Source: Pseudofrankia coriaricola (lineage in GTDB: Bacteria; Actinomycetota; Actinomycetes; Frankiales; Frankiaceae). From it: a stretch of 64,000 nt of DNA. Below are positions 1-11,469 of the stretch, piece by piece (position 1 is the stretch's first letter; the number at the start of each line of letters is the position of its first letter). Both the position numbers and the translations under genes were made by a program. Location of the stretch: contig NZ_MBLO01000058.1 of assembly GCF_001854805.1 (NCBI RefSeq), positions 1 through 64,000 on the forward strand. The letters run 5' to 3'. The notes beneath the pieces were generated by a model. That model was not told where the DNA came from. It was given only the letters and a program-made list of their open reading frames with translations, and did no database searches.

Positions 1-1291
1 ACACAGCGGTGCCAGCCGCCGCCGGTACGCCCGGCCGGGCAGGGGGCGCCGCCACCACAGACGTGCCCGGCGCCAGCGCCATCCACGACGCGGTGGGCAG
101 CGCGGAAGGCGGTGTGACGGGTGTGGCGCGGGGCGCGCGCTGGCCGGTCTGCTCATCCAGGACACACCAGGGGCAGTACGGCAGGCCTGCCCGGAAGTGG
201 TGCGTGGGGACGCGCGGGCAGCCGCGCAGGCCCGCGGCGAGAGCGACGAGCGCGTCGTGCCACTGCGTCGCGGTGGGCCTGGGATTCTGGCTGCCCGCGC
301 CGGGGCCGAACGCCTGGCCGAACATCGCCCGGGGCCCGGGCGGGAGGATGTCCGCCGGCGGCAGGTCCAGCGGCGGGCCAAGGTCGCGGTGCCCGCCGAG
401 GGCGTACAGGCCCCGACGGGCAAGCTCCACCTGCCCCGGCGGCACGCCGCCGCCGCGCCAGCGGCCCGTGTAGGGCCGGTGCCCGCCCATGAGCAGCGCG
501 AACAGGTGGACGGCGAGCGCGTAGTCGTCGGCGGCGGGCCTCAGCGGCCGGCCGCGCTCCGCGAGCAGCTCCGCGGGCGTGAAGTCGGGCCGGCCGACCG
601 GGGACAGGTGCACCCCCGCGTCCACGGTCACCTGCGCCGCGTCGCAGTCGACGAAGATGACCCGGCCGGTGGGGGTCACCTGGACGGCACCGTCGTGGAA
701 GTCGCCGACGACATATCCGTGCTCGTGCAGCACGGCTGTCGCCGCGGCCAGGCGCGTGGCCGCCTCGAGGCGCACCCCCCAGTCGTCGAACCAGCCGGGG
801 CGGGGCGACGCGTCCGGGTGGACGAGCGTGAGCAGCGGGACACCGTCGGCGGGGGTTGCCACGGTGTAGCCCGCGAGACCGCCGCTCCCGTCGACGACGA
901 GCTCGCTCGGCCAGGCGAACGCGTCGAGCCCGCCGGCCGGGTGTTCGGCTGCCCCGGGATCGGCTGCCCCGAGCTCGGCGGCGAGAGGCTCGGCGGCGGG
1001 GCGCTTGACGGCGGGCGGATCTCCGGCCGGGGGCTCGGCCGCCCGGGGCCCGGCAGCAGGCGCCCCAGCGGCGGGCGGATGGGCGATCATCCAAGTCAGC
1101 TTGGCCCGCTGTTCGGTGGCCGAGCGGAACAGGTGGGCCGGGTTGAACAGCTTGACGGCCGTGCCGGGGACGCCGTAGCGCTGGTAGAGCCGGCCCTGAC
1201 CGGCGGCGCCGAGCGGGCGGCCGATGTGCATGCGCGACCCATCGAGGCCGAACAGATCGGCCAGATCCACCGAGTCCTGCTCGTCGCCCAT
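1..1291 (-). CDS. Atypical protein kinase-like protein with Cys cluster (3' end beyond window)
   Basis: The frame is open from an ATG at 1291 to the left edge, so the C-terminus is missing. The N-terminus has a Gly-rich loop-like stretch (GAAGQGRLYQ) and the VAIK-type lysine in TAVKLFN. A long Ala/Pro-rich insert (about residues 70-115) separates the lobes. The catalytic loop is replaced by VGDFHDGAVQV and DFG by FVDCDA, the pattern of YegI-like kinase-related proteins found with VWA and PP2C partners. About residue 375 lies a YCPWC knuckle, common after this kinase fold. The usual HRD/DFG residues are changed, so catalysis is uncertain. It faces away from the LysR gene. The family call is from motif memory, not from a search. 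Confidence 0.75.
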   Translation of the reverse strand, partial: MGDEQDSVDLADLFGLDGSRMHIGRPLGAAGQGRLYQRYGVPGTAVKLFNPAHLFRSATEQRAKLTWMIAHPPAAGAPAAGPRAAEPPAGDPPAVKRPAAEPLAAELGAADPGAAEHPAGGLDAFAWPSELVVDGSGGLAGYTVATPADGVPLLTLVHPDASPRPGWFDDWGVRLEAATRLAAATAVLHEHGYVVGDFHDGAVQVTPTGRVIFVDCDAAQVTVDAGVHLSPVGRPDFTPAELLAERGRPLRPAADDYALAVHLFALLMGGHRPYTGRWRGGGVPPGQVELARRGLYALGGHRDLGPPLDLPPADILPPGPRAMFGQAFGPGAGSQNPRPTATQWHDALVALAAGLRGCPRVPTHHFRAGLPYCPWCVLDEQTGQRAPRATPVTPPSALPTASWMALAPGTSVVAAPPARPGVPAAAGTAV

Positions 1292-1751
1292 GGATTCCTC
1301 TCAAGCGCGCTTCGTCAGGATCCCACAAACCGGTCCGAGGTGGGGGCGCATGGGAGGAACCGGCCCAGTCCCGGTAGGCGTGGCCTGCGTGGCCCGCCGG
1401 AAAGACCTGGTAGCCGGCGTCCCGGGCGATCGCGCGCCTTCTCCGGCGTGTCACCGAGGTGGCATGCGGTGGATCAGGTGGCGTGGTGCCCACGTCCTCG
1501 AAAAGGCGATCTTTCTGGACGACGGACACCGAGCGGCCCGGGGCGGAGGTGGCCGCGCCGCGCAACGCGGACCGGTGGAACGACGTCTCACCAGGCAGGC
1601 CACGACGTGGTGGCCTCCGTCGCGGTTGGGGTCGTGGTTGCGGCCAGGCCCCAGCCAGCGCGCGACCCATCATGATCGTGAATCGACCCCCGCTGACTTC
1701 AGCATGAATGGCGATGTCTGGCGGGGATCTGGAGCAGAACCGGGACGGGAC
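1292..1751. other. Intergenic region between divergent kinase-like and LysR genes
   Basis: About 460 bases without a gene I can defend. Both strands carry long open frames here, but their composition is Arg/Pro/Gly-rich and they continue antisense into neighbouring genes, as expected of shadow frames. It must hold the promoters of the two divergent genes; no clear -35/-10 pair or palindrome stood out. Confidence 0.5.
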
Positions 1752-2651
1752 GTGGAACCTCGCAGGCTGGAGCACTTCCTGGCAGTCGCCGAGGAGGGCG
1801 GCTTCACCAGGGCCGCCACGCGGCTGCACATGGTGCAGTCCGGCGTGTCGGCGTCGATCCGGTCGCTGGAGCGCGAGCTGGGCGTCGACCTGTTCGAGCG
1901 CACGACGCAGCACGTCGAGCTCACCGAGGCGGGCCGGGCGCTGGTCCCTGAGGCACGCCGGGTGCTTGGCGCGGTCCGCCAGGCTAGGCAGGTGGTCACC
2001 GAGGTGCGCGAGGGCGCGCGCGGCGCGTTCTCGCTCGGGATCCTCCACAGCCTCACCCCGCGTTCGGTGCTCGCGGCGCTCGCGGCCTTCCGTGCGGAGC
2101 ACCCGCACGTCCAGGTACAGCTCGCCGCTCCCGACCCCGCGGCCGCCACGTCACACGCCGCGAGGGTCCGCGACGGCGAGCTGGACCTGGCGGTGCTGGT
2201 CATCACCGGCCCGACGCGGGACCTGCGCCTGCACGCGCTGCACACCGAGACGGTCGCGCTCGCCTGCGCCCTCGACCACCCGCTCGCCGCGTCCGGGCGC
2301 GCCGCCGTCACCCTCGAGGAGGCCGCCGGGCTCGACCTCATCGAGTTCCCCGCCGGCTGGGGCGTGCGCGCCGCCGTGGACCGGGCGTTCGCCGCCGCCG
2401 GCCTCGCCGAGCGGGCCACCTGTGTGGAGCTGGGTGACCTCTCGACGGTCATCGACCTCGTCCGCTATCGGACCGGCTGCGCCTTCGTCCCCGCGTCGCT
2501 GGCCGAACGCACCCGGGACCTCCGCTTCCTCGCCATCGAGCCGCACCCGCCCCGCTACCAGGTGGTGATCGCCACCCGCCCCGGCGGTCCCCCGTCCGCG
2601 ACCGCCGCGCAGTTCCTCGACCGCTGCCTGCGCCTCGGCCGCGCGGCATAG
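1752..2651 (+). CDS. LysR-family transcriptional regulator
   Basis: A 299-residue protein of normal LysR length. The N-terminal winged helix-turn-helix is intact (FLAVAEEGGFTRAATRLHMV, then QSGVSASIRSLERELGVDLF), followed by the RTTQHVELTEAG segment and a periplasmic-binding-like effector domain to the end. I chose the GTG at 1752 because the family motif begins at once and a purine run (GGGACGGGA) precedes it. An in-frame ATG at 1704 would add 16 residues and lacks a ribosome site. The nearest potential target is the divergent kinase-like gene, since LysR proteins often control a divergent neighbour, but no enzyme gene is adjacent, so the regulon is unknown. Confidence 0.93.
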   Translation: MEPRRLEHFLAVAEEGGFTRAATRLHMVQSGVSASIRSLERELGVDLFERTTQHVELTEAGRALVPEARRVLGAVRQARQVVTEVREGARGAFSLGILHSLTPRSVLAALAAFRAEHPHVQVQLAAPDPAAATSHAARVRDGELDLAVLVITGPTRDLRLHALHTETVALACALDHPLAASGRAAVTLEEAAGLDLIEFPAGWGVRAAVDRAFAAAGLAERATCVELGDLSTVIDLVRYRTGCAFVPASLAERTRDLRFLAIEPHPPRYQVVIATRPGGPPSATAAQFLDRCLRLGRAA

Positions 2652-2742
2652 CCGGCCGGGACACGGCCCCGTGCGCGAGACGCCGCGCCAGGCGGGCCGG
2701 CACTGAGCCGTTCCCGTGCCACGCCGTCCCCTGCCACCCAGG

Positions 2743-2775
2743 GGTATGGGAAGCCGGCGCCGGCGTCCCCATACC
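2743..2775. terminator. Bidirectional hairpin between convergent genes
   Basis: Arms GGTATGGG (2743-2750) and CCCATACC (2768-2775) enclose a second self-complementary core, GCCGGCGCCGGC. It sits between the convergent LysR (ends 2651) and hybrid kinase (ends 2959). There is no U-tract, which is usual for actinobacterial terminators. Confidence 0.55.
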
Positions 2776-2958
2776 ACCTGCCCCCGCGGTCCCCCGTATT
2801 CCCCCGTGCTGCCCATGATTCCAGCTCGGGCCTCCTCGTCGAGGGCCTGCCGGTATCTGTCCGGGAGCTGTCCGTCACGCCGTCCTGAACCACCGCAGCG
2901 GACAGTTCCTGGCCATCGCGTCCTTGGCAGTCCAGGACCACCGTCTGCAGCTTCCCTA

Positions 2959-5097
2959 TCATGATCCTCCCGTCGAGCGGCCGGTGGGCGCGGGGCGCAG
3001 GTCAGGGACGCGGCGGGCGGCCGTGGCGGCGGCCAGCAGCTCGCCGACCTTCTCGGTGAGCACCGCCGGCGAGCACGGCTTCTCCACGTAGGCGACGCCG
3101 TGCGCCGCGACCGATGTCGGGTTGATCATGCCTCGGTGGTAGGCGGACACGTACAGCACCGGCAGGCCGGGGCGGGACGCGCGCAGCCGGTCGGCGAGCT
3201 GGCGGCCGTTCATCCTCGGCATCATCACGTCGGTGACCAGGATGTCGAGGGCGGCCGCGGCCCCGGCGAGCTTGATCGCGTCCGGGCCGTCGGCGGCGGT
3301 CAGCACGTCGTACCCCGCCATGAGCAGGATCCGCTCGGACAGCCGTCGGACCTCACCGTCGTCCTCGACCAGCAGGACCGTCCCGCGCCCGCCGGAGATC
3401 GGGGCGGTGTCGCGCCGGGGGGTGGCCGCGCCCGGTGCCGACGACGTGGCCGGCAGGTAGACGCGCACGTCGGTGCCGATGCCGCGCGCCGAGTCGACGA
3501 GCACCTGCCCGCCGGCCTGGCGGACGATGCCGTAGACGGTCGAGAGGCCCAGCCCCGTGCCCTGGCCGGGTTCCTTCGTCGTGAAGAACGGCTCGAAGAT
3601 GAGGCCGCGGGCCTCTTCCGGGATGCCGACCCCGGTGTCGGAGACGGTGAGCAGCACATGCTGGACCAGACCGCCGGCGGCTCCGTTGACCCCGATGCCG
3701 ACGCCGGCCGTCGCGGGAGTGGCCGGCGCGAGCAGGACGCGCGCCGTGCTGATCGTGAGCTGCCCGCCATCGGGCATGGCGTCCCGGCTGTTGACCGCCA
3801 GGTTGATGAGCACCTGCTCCAGCTGGCCGCGGTCGGCCCAGACGATCGCGTTCTGGGCCTCGGCCCGCACGACGATCTGGACGTCCTCGCGGATCAGCCG
3901 GCGCAGCATGTCCTCGATGCCGTTGACGAGCTCGTTGACGTCGACCGCCTGCGGCTGGATCGGCTGGGTGCGGGAGAACGCGAGCAGCTGGCGGGTGAGC
4001 GCCGAGGCGCGCGCGGCCGCGTCCCTGATCGCGATGACGTCGCGGCGGACCGGTCCCTCGACCTCGCCGAGCAGGAGGGCGGCGTAGCCGTCGATGACGG
4101 TGAGCAGGTTGTTGAAGTCGTGGGCGACGCCGCCGGCGAGCTGGCCGACGGCGTCCAGCCGCTGGGACTGACGCAGCTTCGCTTCCACGTTGCGCCGCTC
4201 GGTCACGTCGGCGACCATCGCCAGCGCCCCGCCGAAGCTGTCCGCGGGGATCCCGACGGGCAGCCCGTCCGCCGGGCTCGCCGGGCCCTTCGCGCTCAGA
4301 GGTGGCGCGGCCGCGCGCGGAGGTGGCGCGGCCGCGCGCGGTGTCCCCACCGGCGCGGTGTCGGTGTCGGCGCGAGCGGTGAGCGCGATCTGCGCGTGCA
4401 CCGTGTTGCCGTGGCCGTCGTTGCCGTGGCCGTCGCCGCGCGGGCGGCCGGCGGGAGCGAGCTCGACCTCGATCCGCTGGGTGTCCCGGTCGCGGACCAT
4501 CGCGAGCGCCGCGAGGAGCGGCTCCCGATACTGGGGCAGCACCAGGTCGGTGAACGTCATGCCGTGCACCTCGCGCGGGGTGTGACCGACGAGAGCGGCG
4601 AACTGGGCGTTGGCATAGTCGATAGCGCCGGTGGCGTCGATGAGAACGACGCCCTCGCTGGTCGTCTCGACAATTCCGCGGTATCGCTGCTCGGAGAGCC
4701 GCAGCTTGCGTTCCGCGGTCTGGCGCAGCCGCAGGTCCTCGAACACGGCCGCGCCGCGGACAAGGGCCGGGAAACGGCCGCGCAGCGACCAGTACCAGAT
4801 GCCGACGAAGGCCGTGCCCACGTCCCAGACGGCGCTGGCGAGCCCGAGGCCGTTCAGCTCGCCGTGCGGCGCGTGGAACGGCTGGGCGGCCGACGGATTC
4901 GCGGCGGAGCTGAAGTACAGTACGGCGTGCAGGCCGTGCCCGAGCGCGCAGGTGAAGAAGATCGCCGCCGTGGCGGTGCCCAGCTTGTTGTTGAGCCACT
5001 GCCGTGATTTCCAGAGGCCACGCGCGATCGTCAGTGAGATCGCGAAGTAGGTCGAGAAGATGACGGTGTTCGCGAACGCCGCGACCTGGTCGGTCAT
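2959..5097 (-). CDS. Membrane hybrid sensor histidine kinase with receiver domain
   Basis: 712 residues. Three hydrophobic segments lie in the first about 110 residues (near 8-25, 40-60 and 88-107), so the sensor end is in the membrane. A PAS domain follows (about 135-245), then a Pro/Ala linker, a HisKA domain with phospho-acceptor His in [11 protein letters not shown] (about 325), an HATPase domain with the G-box [11 protein letters not shown], and a C-terminal receiver with the phospho-Asp in LVTDVMMP (about 619). GGAG lies about 9 bases before the ATG. The linker carries an exact 21-bp duplication. No partner output gene is adjacent, but the DevS-like kinase lies directly upstream on the same strand. 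Ligand unknown. Confidence 0.93.
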   Translation of the reverse strand: MTDQVAAFANTVIFSTYFAISLTIARGLWKSRQWLNNKLGTATAAIFFTCALGHGLHAVLYFSSAANPSAAQPFHAPHGELNGLGLASAVWDVGTAFVGIWYWSLRGRFPALVRGAAVFEDLRLRQTAERKLRLSEQRYRGIVETTSEGVVLIDATGAIDYANAQFAALVGHTPREVHGMTFTDLVLPQYREPLLAALAMVRDRDTQRIEVELAPAGRPRGDGHGNDGHGNTVHAQIALTARADTDTAPVGTPRAAAPPPRAAAPPLSAKGPASPADGLPVGIPADSFGGALAMVADVTERRNVEAKLRQSQRLDAVGQLAGGVAHDFNNLLTVIDGYAALLLGEVEGPVRRDVIAIRDAAARASALTRQLLAFSRTQPIQPQAVDVNELVNGIEDMLRRLIREDVQIVVRAEAQNAIVWADRGQLEQVLINLAVNSRDAMPDGGQLTISTARVLLAPATPATAGVGIGVNGAAGGLVQHVLLTVSDTGVGIPEEARGLIFEPFFTTKEPGQGTGLGLSTVYGIVRQAGGQVLVDSARGIGTDVRVYLPATSSAPGAATPRRDTAPISGGRGTVLLVEDDGEVRRLSERILLMAGYDVLTAADGPDAIKLAGAAAALDILVTDVMMPRMNGRQLADRLRASRPGLPVLYVSAYHRGMINPTSVAAHGVAYVEKPCSPAVLTEKVGELLAAATAARRVPDLRPAPTGRSTGGS
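4300..4341. repeat. Two exact 21-bp tandem copies inside the kinase linker
   Basis: The 21-bp unit AGGTGGCGCGGCCGCGCGCG+G occurs at 4300-4320 and again at 4321-4341. It keeps the frame and duplicates an Arg-Ala-Ala-Ala-Pro-Pro block between the PAS and HisKA domains, so it changes linker length only. Confidence 0.9.
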
Positions 5098-5234
5098 AGC
5101 GAATACTCCGTCGGCATGGCGACTATCCCGCTCCTAGTGACGCCCTTCCGGGAAGAACACGGTATTCGAAGGCTGTCGCTATTATCCGGGAACACCGGCT
5201 CCGACACGCCGACGCCGCGGGCGGACAACTGGCG

Positions 5235-7097
<1,863 letters not shown>

Positions 7098-7183
7098 TCA
7101 GTCAGCTCTGCGCGCATCACTTTCCCGGTGGCTGTCCGGGCAGGTCAGGCCACACGGGGGAACAAGGGAAGGGAGGGGCGGGG

Positions 7184-8836
7184 CTAGCGCAGGCGGCGGC
7201 GGGCCGCGGCGGCGGACTCGGCGACCGGGGCGGCCGTGTGGATGACCGTCGCCGCCGGCCACGGGTCGGCCCGGGCCGCCATCGCCGTGTGCACCGCCGC
7301 CGTCGCGTCGGAGGCGTCCCGTCCCCCAGTCGCCCGGCGGGCGATACGGGCGGCCGCCACCTCGGGCGCGGTCACACAGCACAGCTCGACGAGGTCCGCC
7401 GCGGCGGTGCCGGCGAGCCGCGCCGCGGCGGCCCTGGCCGTGGCCGCCGACCAGGAGGCGTCCAGCAGCACGTTCTCCCCGTGCACGAGCGCGTGCCCGG
7501 CGCGGCGCAGCAGCTCGGCGTAGACGGCCTCGGTCGCCGCCGGTGCGTAGAGCCCGGCGTCCAGGCCGGGGTTGAGCGCGGCCGGCGCCGGCGCGTCGGC
7601 TGGCAGGCCCGCGAGCTCCTTTCGCACCACGTCCGAGCGCAGCAGCACCCAGCCGTCGTCGGCCTCGGCGAGCTGGCCGGCGAGCGTCGACTTGCCGGTG
7701 CCCGGCAGGCCCCCGACCAGTACCAGGCGCACCCGGCCGCGGCGCAGGTGATCGAGCGCGAGCGCGGCCAGCCGGCGGGCGAGGTCGGCGGCGTCCGGGT
7801 CCCCCTGCCCGGACCGCAGGCAGCTCACCTTGGCCCGCACGAACGCCCGGTAGGCGATGTAGAGATGCGCCAGCGACGGCGGGTGCACCTCGCCGGCGAA
7901 CTCCCGGTACCAGCCGAGGAACCGCTCGGCCTCCTCGCGCGCGCCGAGCCGCTCCAGGTCCATCGCGAGGAACGCGACGTCGCCGAGCACGTCGCCGACC
8001 CGCAGCCGCTGGTCGAACTCGATGCAGTCGAGGATGCGCGGGCCGTCCGGCAGGCAGAAGATGTCGTCGGCCAGCAGGTCGCCGTGCCCGTCGCGGATCC
8101 GGCCGGCGCTCATCCGCTCCGCCAGCAGCGGGCCGCGCCCGGCGAGGTACCGGGCCGAGAGCCGGTCTATCTCGGCGACGACCTGGCCGTCGAGGATGGC
8201 GTCGCGGAAGGGAGCGACCCCCTCGACGCCCTCGCGCCACAGGCCCGCGAGCGTGTCGGGGCTCCCGGCCGCCTCGATCCGCGGCGACGTCTCGCAGGCC
8301 GCGTGGAAGGCGGCGAGCGCGCGGGCGACGGCCCGCAGGACCTCGTCCACCCGCTGGGCGCGGCGGACCAGCGTGGACAGCCGGAGCCGCTCGGGCAGCC
8401 GGCGCATCACCACCGCGTGGTCGACGAGCCGGCCCTCGGCGTCGCGCAGGTCGGCGACGCCGAGGTAGACGTCGGGCGCGAGGCGCCGGTTGAGAGCCAC
8501 CTCGTCCTCGCAGGCGGCGAGCCGGGCCTCGCGGGTTCGGAAGTCGAGGAAGCCCAGGTCGAGGGGCTTTTTGACCTTGTAGACGAGGTCCCCGACGAAG
8601 GTCAACGTCGCGCTGTGCGTCTCGACCGTCTCGCCTCGCGGTACGGCGTCCACGTCCCACCGGCCGCTGCGGGACCCCATGGCCAGCTCGGGCCCCCCAG
8701 GTCGCCCGGCTCCCCGGGTCCCCTTGCCATGCGCGGCCTGGGGCACGTTGCCATGGGCGGCCTGGGGCGCGGTGACGGCGTCAGGCCCGGGCATCCTGCC
8801 TCCTCGGCGCGGTCTGGTTGCCGGCCCGGCCGGCAT
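7184..8836 (-). CDS. Rv2004c-like APH-fold/AAA bifunctional protein
   Basis: 550 residues from the ATG at 8836; in-frame ATGs at 8794 and 8680 are alternatives, and the first 52 residues are low-complexity with a repeated PQAAHG motif, so the shorter form may be real. Residues about 65-370 resemble aminoglycoside phosphotransferase folds, with HGDLLADDIFCL (catalytic-loop-like) and DCIEFDQRL (metal-binding-like). The C-terminal part is a P-loop ATPase (GGLPGTGKST, about 376-385). This two-domain arrangement matches Rv2004c, a member of the mycobacterial DosR regulon, and here it sits between the devS-like and devR-like genes. Substrate unknown. Confidence 0.88.
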   Translation of the reverse strand: MPAGPATRPRRGGRMPGPDAVTAPQAAHGNVPQAAHGKGTRGAGRPGGPELAMGSRSGRWDVDAVPRGETVETHSATLTFVGDLVYKVKKPLDLGFLDFRTREARLAACEDEVALNRRLAPDVYLGVADLRDAEGRLVDHAVVMRRLPERLRLSTLVRRAQRVDEVLRAVARALAAFHAACETSPRIEAAGSPDTLAGLWREGVEGVAPFRDAILDGQVVAEIDRLSARYLAGRGPLLAERMSAGRIRDGHGDLLADDIFCLPDGPRILDCIEFDQRLRVGDVLGDVAFLAMDLERLGAREEAERFLGWYREFAGEVHPPSLAHLYIAYRAFVRAKVSCLRSGQGDPDAADLARRLAALALDHLRRGRVRLVLVGGLPGTGKSTLAGQLAEADDGWVLLRSDVVRKELAGLPADAPAPAALNPGLDAGLYAPAATEAVYAELLRRAGHALVHGENVLLDASWSAATARAAAARLAGTAAADLVELCCVTAPEVAAARIARRATGGRDASDATAAVHTAMAARADPWPAATVIHTAAPVAESAAAARRRLR

Positions 8837-9014
8837 CGCGGCCGCCCGGGGTGCTGTCGGGACGCCGGACCTGGCCCAGCGGCGGGGACATTCGAACCGC
8901 CGTCTCGGCTGGCGGAGTTCGGCGTGCCAGGCTCGGGACGGTTGGACACACCGGAGACTCCTGCCCGCACGCGCACCACCGCGAAACGGGCAGTCCGGCG
9001 TCGCCTCGGCCGGT

Positions 9015-9704
9015 TCACCCGGGCCGTGAGCGAGGGGGCGCGAGGGCGGCCGCCCCGTCGCCCCGGGGGCTGGCGTCGAGCCGCGCGGCGAAGACGGCGG
9101 CCTGGGTGCGGCTGGTCAGCCCCAGCTTCAGCAGGATCGAGGAGACGTAGTTCTTGACGGTCTTCTCCGACAGGTGGATCCGGCCCGCGATCTGCCGGTT
9201 CGTGAGGCCTTCGGCGACGAGCTTCAGGATCTCGCGCTCACGGACGCCCAGGGCGGCCAGCCTCGGGTCCTGCGCCGGCCCCTCGCGCAGGCGGGTCAGC
9301 ACCCGCCGGGTGACCGCCGGGTCTAGCAGCGACCGGCCCGCGGCGATCGCGCGGATCCCGCCGACCAGGTCGGTCCCCTTGATCTGCTTGAGCAGATAAC
9401 CGGACGCACCGCCCATGATCGCGGAGAACAGGGCGTCGTCGTCGTCATACGACGTGAGGATCAGGCAGCCGATCTCCGGATGCGCCGACCGGATCTCCCG
9501 GCAGACGTCGATACCGCTGCCATCCTCGAGACGGGCGTCGAGGACCGCGACGTTCGGCGACACCGCGGGGATCCGGCGTAACGCCTCGGCCGCGGTGGCC
9601 GCCTCGCCGACCACCTGGATATCACCGGTGTCCTCGAGCATCTCCCGGATGCCGCGCCGGACGATCTCATGATCATCCAGGAGGAACACCCGCACATCGC
9701 TCAT
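9015..9704 (-). CDS. devR: DevR/NarL-family response regulator
   Basis: 229 residues from ATG 9704; an upstream in-frame start at 9779 would add 25 residues unlike any receiver, so I reject it. The receiver domain opens with VRVFLLDDHEIVRRGIREML and has the phospho-Asp in VLDARLEDG. A LuxR-type helix-turn-helix ends the protein (LTNRQIAGRIHLSEKTVKNY). It closely follows the DosR pattern and lies with a DevS-like kinase and an Rv2004c-like gene. A DosR-box-like palindrome is 82 bases upstream, so autoregulation is likely. Confidence 0.92.
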   Translation of the reverse strand: MSDVRVFLLDDHEIVRRGIREMLEDTGDIQVVGEAATAAEALRRIPAVSPNVAVLDARLEDGSGIDVCREIRSAHPEIGCLILTSYDDDDALFSAIMGGASGYLLKQIKGTDLVGGIRAIAAGRSLLDPAVTRRVLTRLREGPAQDPRLAALGVREREILKLVAEGLTNRQIAGRIHLSEKTVKNYVSSILLKLGLTSRTQAAVFAARLDASPRGDGAAALAPPRSRPG

Positions 9705-9785
9705 GATCAAAACAATACGCGCGGACGAGGGTGTGCAGGTGGCGCGAGTGGTCTGCCGGCTCTGGTAGGTACGGACCACCGGGCC

Positions 9786-9799
9786 AGGACTTTGGTCCT
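9786..9799. promoter_or_regulatory. DosR-box-like palindrome upstream of devR
   Basis: AGGACTTTGGTCCT: 5-bp arms AGGAC/GTCCT around a TTTG spacer, within GGGCCAGGACTTTGGTCCTA. The mycobacterial DosR box is a palindrome with GGGAC and GTCCC-type halves around a 4-5 base A/T-rich centre. The site is 82 bp before the DevR-like start on the reading strand. Confidence 0.6.
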
Positions 9800-9897
9800 A
9801 GCCGGCAGTCACTCGCTGGGACCGGCCGGGCGTCCGTCCGGCCGGGCAGGCGGGCGGCGAAAGGGCTGCCGCCCCGGTTGGTTGACGCGGGGAGGCC

Positions 9898-10224
9898 TCA
9901 GGGGGTGATGGGCGGGGCTGGCCAGCTGGCGGTCTCGGAGCTGGTCATCCAGGCGATGTCGTCGGCCCGGACGCCGAGCCGGCTGGCGATCTCGGTCGCG
10001 TCCTTGCCCTCGCTCAGCGCCGCGCGCAGAGCGTCCGCCCGCAGCTGGCGCAGCTGCGAGGGCCGTGGGTGGTTGCGCCAGATCAGGTCGTTCGCGTGGG
10101 CCGCCCGGTCCACGGAATCCTCGATCGAAGCAATCTCTTCACAGGTCGGCACATGGCCATGGTGGACGTAATGGGCCCGGAGGACAACAGCGAGATGGCT
10201 GGATCCGGGCCACATTGCCAACAC
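9898..10224 (-). CDS. Small hypothetical protein with helix-turn-helix-like C-terminus
   Basis: 108 residues (or 105 from the second Met at 10215). I do not recognise the family. The composition is protein-like rather than Arg/Pro-rich: an N-terminal segment rich in His (RAHYVHHGHVP), a central helical stretch, and a C-terminal block ATEIASRLGVRADDIAWM that reads like a helix-turn-helix. It lies upstream of devR on the same strand, with the DosR-like box in the gap, so it is not necessarily cotranscribed. It may be a small DNA-binding or DNA-associated protein, but this is a guess. Confidence 0.6.
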   Translation of the reverse strand: MLAMWPGSSHLAVVLRAHYVHHGHVPTCEEIASIEDSVDRAAHANDLIWRNHPRPSQLRQLRADALRAALSEGKDATEIASRLGVRADDIAWMTSSETASWPAPPITP

Positions 10225-10556
10225 ACGTCAAACGACAACGGACCATCTGAATGCCGGTCGGTTACCCGCGATCGCCGATGGCGAGCAAGAGGGGCCGGCT
10301 CTGAGCCGGTGCGTGTCCGGCCGGCCGCGCTGACGAGCACGGGGCCGGGCCGGCCGCGCGCCGCTGTGACCAGGGCCACGCAATCGCGAGGCGAGGCCGC
10401 GACCTGCGCGGGACCGCCCGTGGTGCCGACGTCATCACGGTGGCGTGCGCCGACGCGCCGCGGTCGCCGCCCGCGGACCAGAGGCCAGCCCGCGCGCGGC
10501 CGCGAGGGAGCGAGTGGACACGCCGGCGACGGCGGGCCCGCCCTGGGCACGCCCGC
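10225..10556. other. Intergenic region
   Basis: About 330 bases between the small hypothetical gene and TetR. It contains only Arg-rich shadow frames, and I see no repeat, hairpin or gene remnant. It should hold the promoter of the 10224 gene. Confidence 0.4.
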
Positions 10557-11258
10557 CTAGGACCCGACCACTTTGGTGCCAGCGGAGCCCGAGGCACCCG
10601 GGACATTCGGGGCTGGGCCGGCGAGGCCGTGGCGCAGGAGGCTCGCGAGCTCCGCGTAGGCGTCGGCGTCGGACAGGCCCGTGGCGGCGGTGATGTCGCC
10701 GCGCTGGATGGCCGACATCACCGCCGTCGCCGCCTGGCCGACGAAGGCCGCGTCGACCCCGCGGAACACCCCCGCATCGACGCCCGCGGCGACCAGCTCG
10801 CGGATCCGGCGGGCGGCGATGCGGGTGTTGCGCTCGTACTCGGCGCGGGTCGCCGGGTTCGCGGCCAGGTCACGGCGGAACGCCGGCGAGGCGGGCCGCA
10901 GCTCGCGGGCGACGCCGCCCAGGTAGGCGCCGACCGTCTCGGCGGGGCTCGCCGCGGCCACCGCCGCGACGTCGCGCTCGATCCGTTCGGCGGCGACCCG
11001 GAAGAAGTGCCGGGCGACGGCGACCGCGAGCTGTTCCTTGCTGTGCGCGAGCGCGTAGAGCGTGCTCTTCGAGCAGCGCAGCCGGGCGGCCAGGTCCGCC
11101 AGCGTGAACTGGGCGAACCCCTCCGCCAGGAAGATCCCCAGCAGCGCGTCGAACAGGTCCGCCTGCCGCGACGTCCGCGCCGGGCGCATCTCCGGCGCGG
11201 GCACCGGTGCCGGGACGGCGGCCAGGTCGTCCACGTCGGGAGCCGGCCGCGCGCTCAT
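10557..11258 (-). CDS. TetR-family transcriptional regulator
   Basis: 233 residues. After a Pro/Ala-rich leader of about 25 residues comes a TetR helix-turn-helix: FDALLGIFLAEGFAQFTLAD, then LAARLRCSKSTLYALAHSKE (about 33-75). The all-helical ligand domain fills the remainder, with the C-terminal tail rich in Gly/Ser. An alternative Met at residue 24 would remove the leader. It stands alone between an intergenic region and the anti-sigma gene's 3' end, so its target is unknown; autoregulation is typical of the family. No palindrome stood out upstream. Confidence 0.9.
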   Translation of the reverse strand: MSARPAPDVDDLAAVPAPVPAPEMRPARTSRQADLFDALLGIFLAEGFAQFTLADLAARLRCSKSTLYALAHSKEQLAVAVARHFFRVAAERIERDVAAVAAASPAETVGAYLGGVARELRPASPAFRRDLAANPATRAEYERNTRIAARRIRELVAAGVDAGVFRGVDAAFVGQAATAVMSAIQRGDITAATGLSDADAYAELASLLRHGLAGPAPNVPGASGSAGTKVVGS

Positions 11259-11469
11259 GATCGAAAGACCGTCGGCGGCGGCGCTGTCCCGGCCGACGCC
11301 AGGTCGCCGGCGCGCCGCGCCAAGGCGTCACGAGCCTCCGGAGCTTTCCCGCGTGGCCACATCCTGTCCACGTTACGGGGATCCCGGTCCCGCGCCCGCC
11401 CGACAGGCCGCGAGCCCGGCGGCGCCCGGCCCCGCCGCTCGGCCGCCCCTCACCTCCGGGCGCGACCGG

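Noticed and set aside
153-2108. 651-codon minus-strand frame crossing the kinase-like gene and LysR
   Set aside because: It is out of frame with the kinase-like gene, Arg-rich, and runs antisense to the clear LysR protein.
3100-5007. 635-codon plus-strand frame opposite the hybrid kinase
   Set aside because: No domain resemblance, while the minus strand encodes PAS, HisKA, ATPase and receiver motifs.
8883-8900. tRNA T-loop-like TTCGAA sequence
   Set aside because: No acceptor, D or anticodon arms can be folded around it; a similar motif at 27341 belongs to the start of merR.
8936-8955. Second DosR-like box (GGGACGGTTGGACA) upstream of the Rv2004c-like gene
   Set aside because: The halves are direct (GGGAC, GGACA), not inverted, so it does not match the palindrome.
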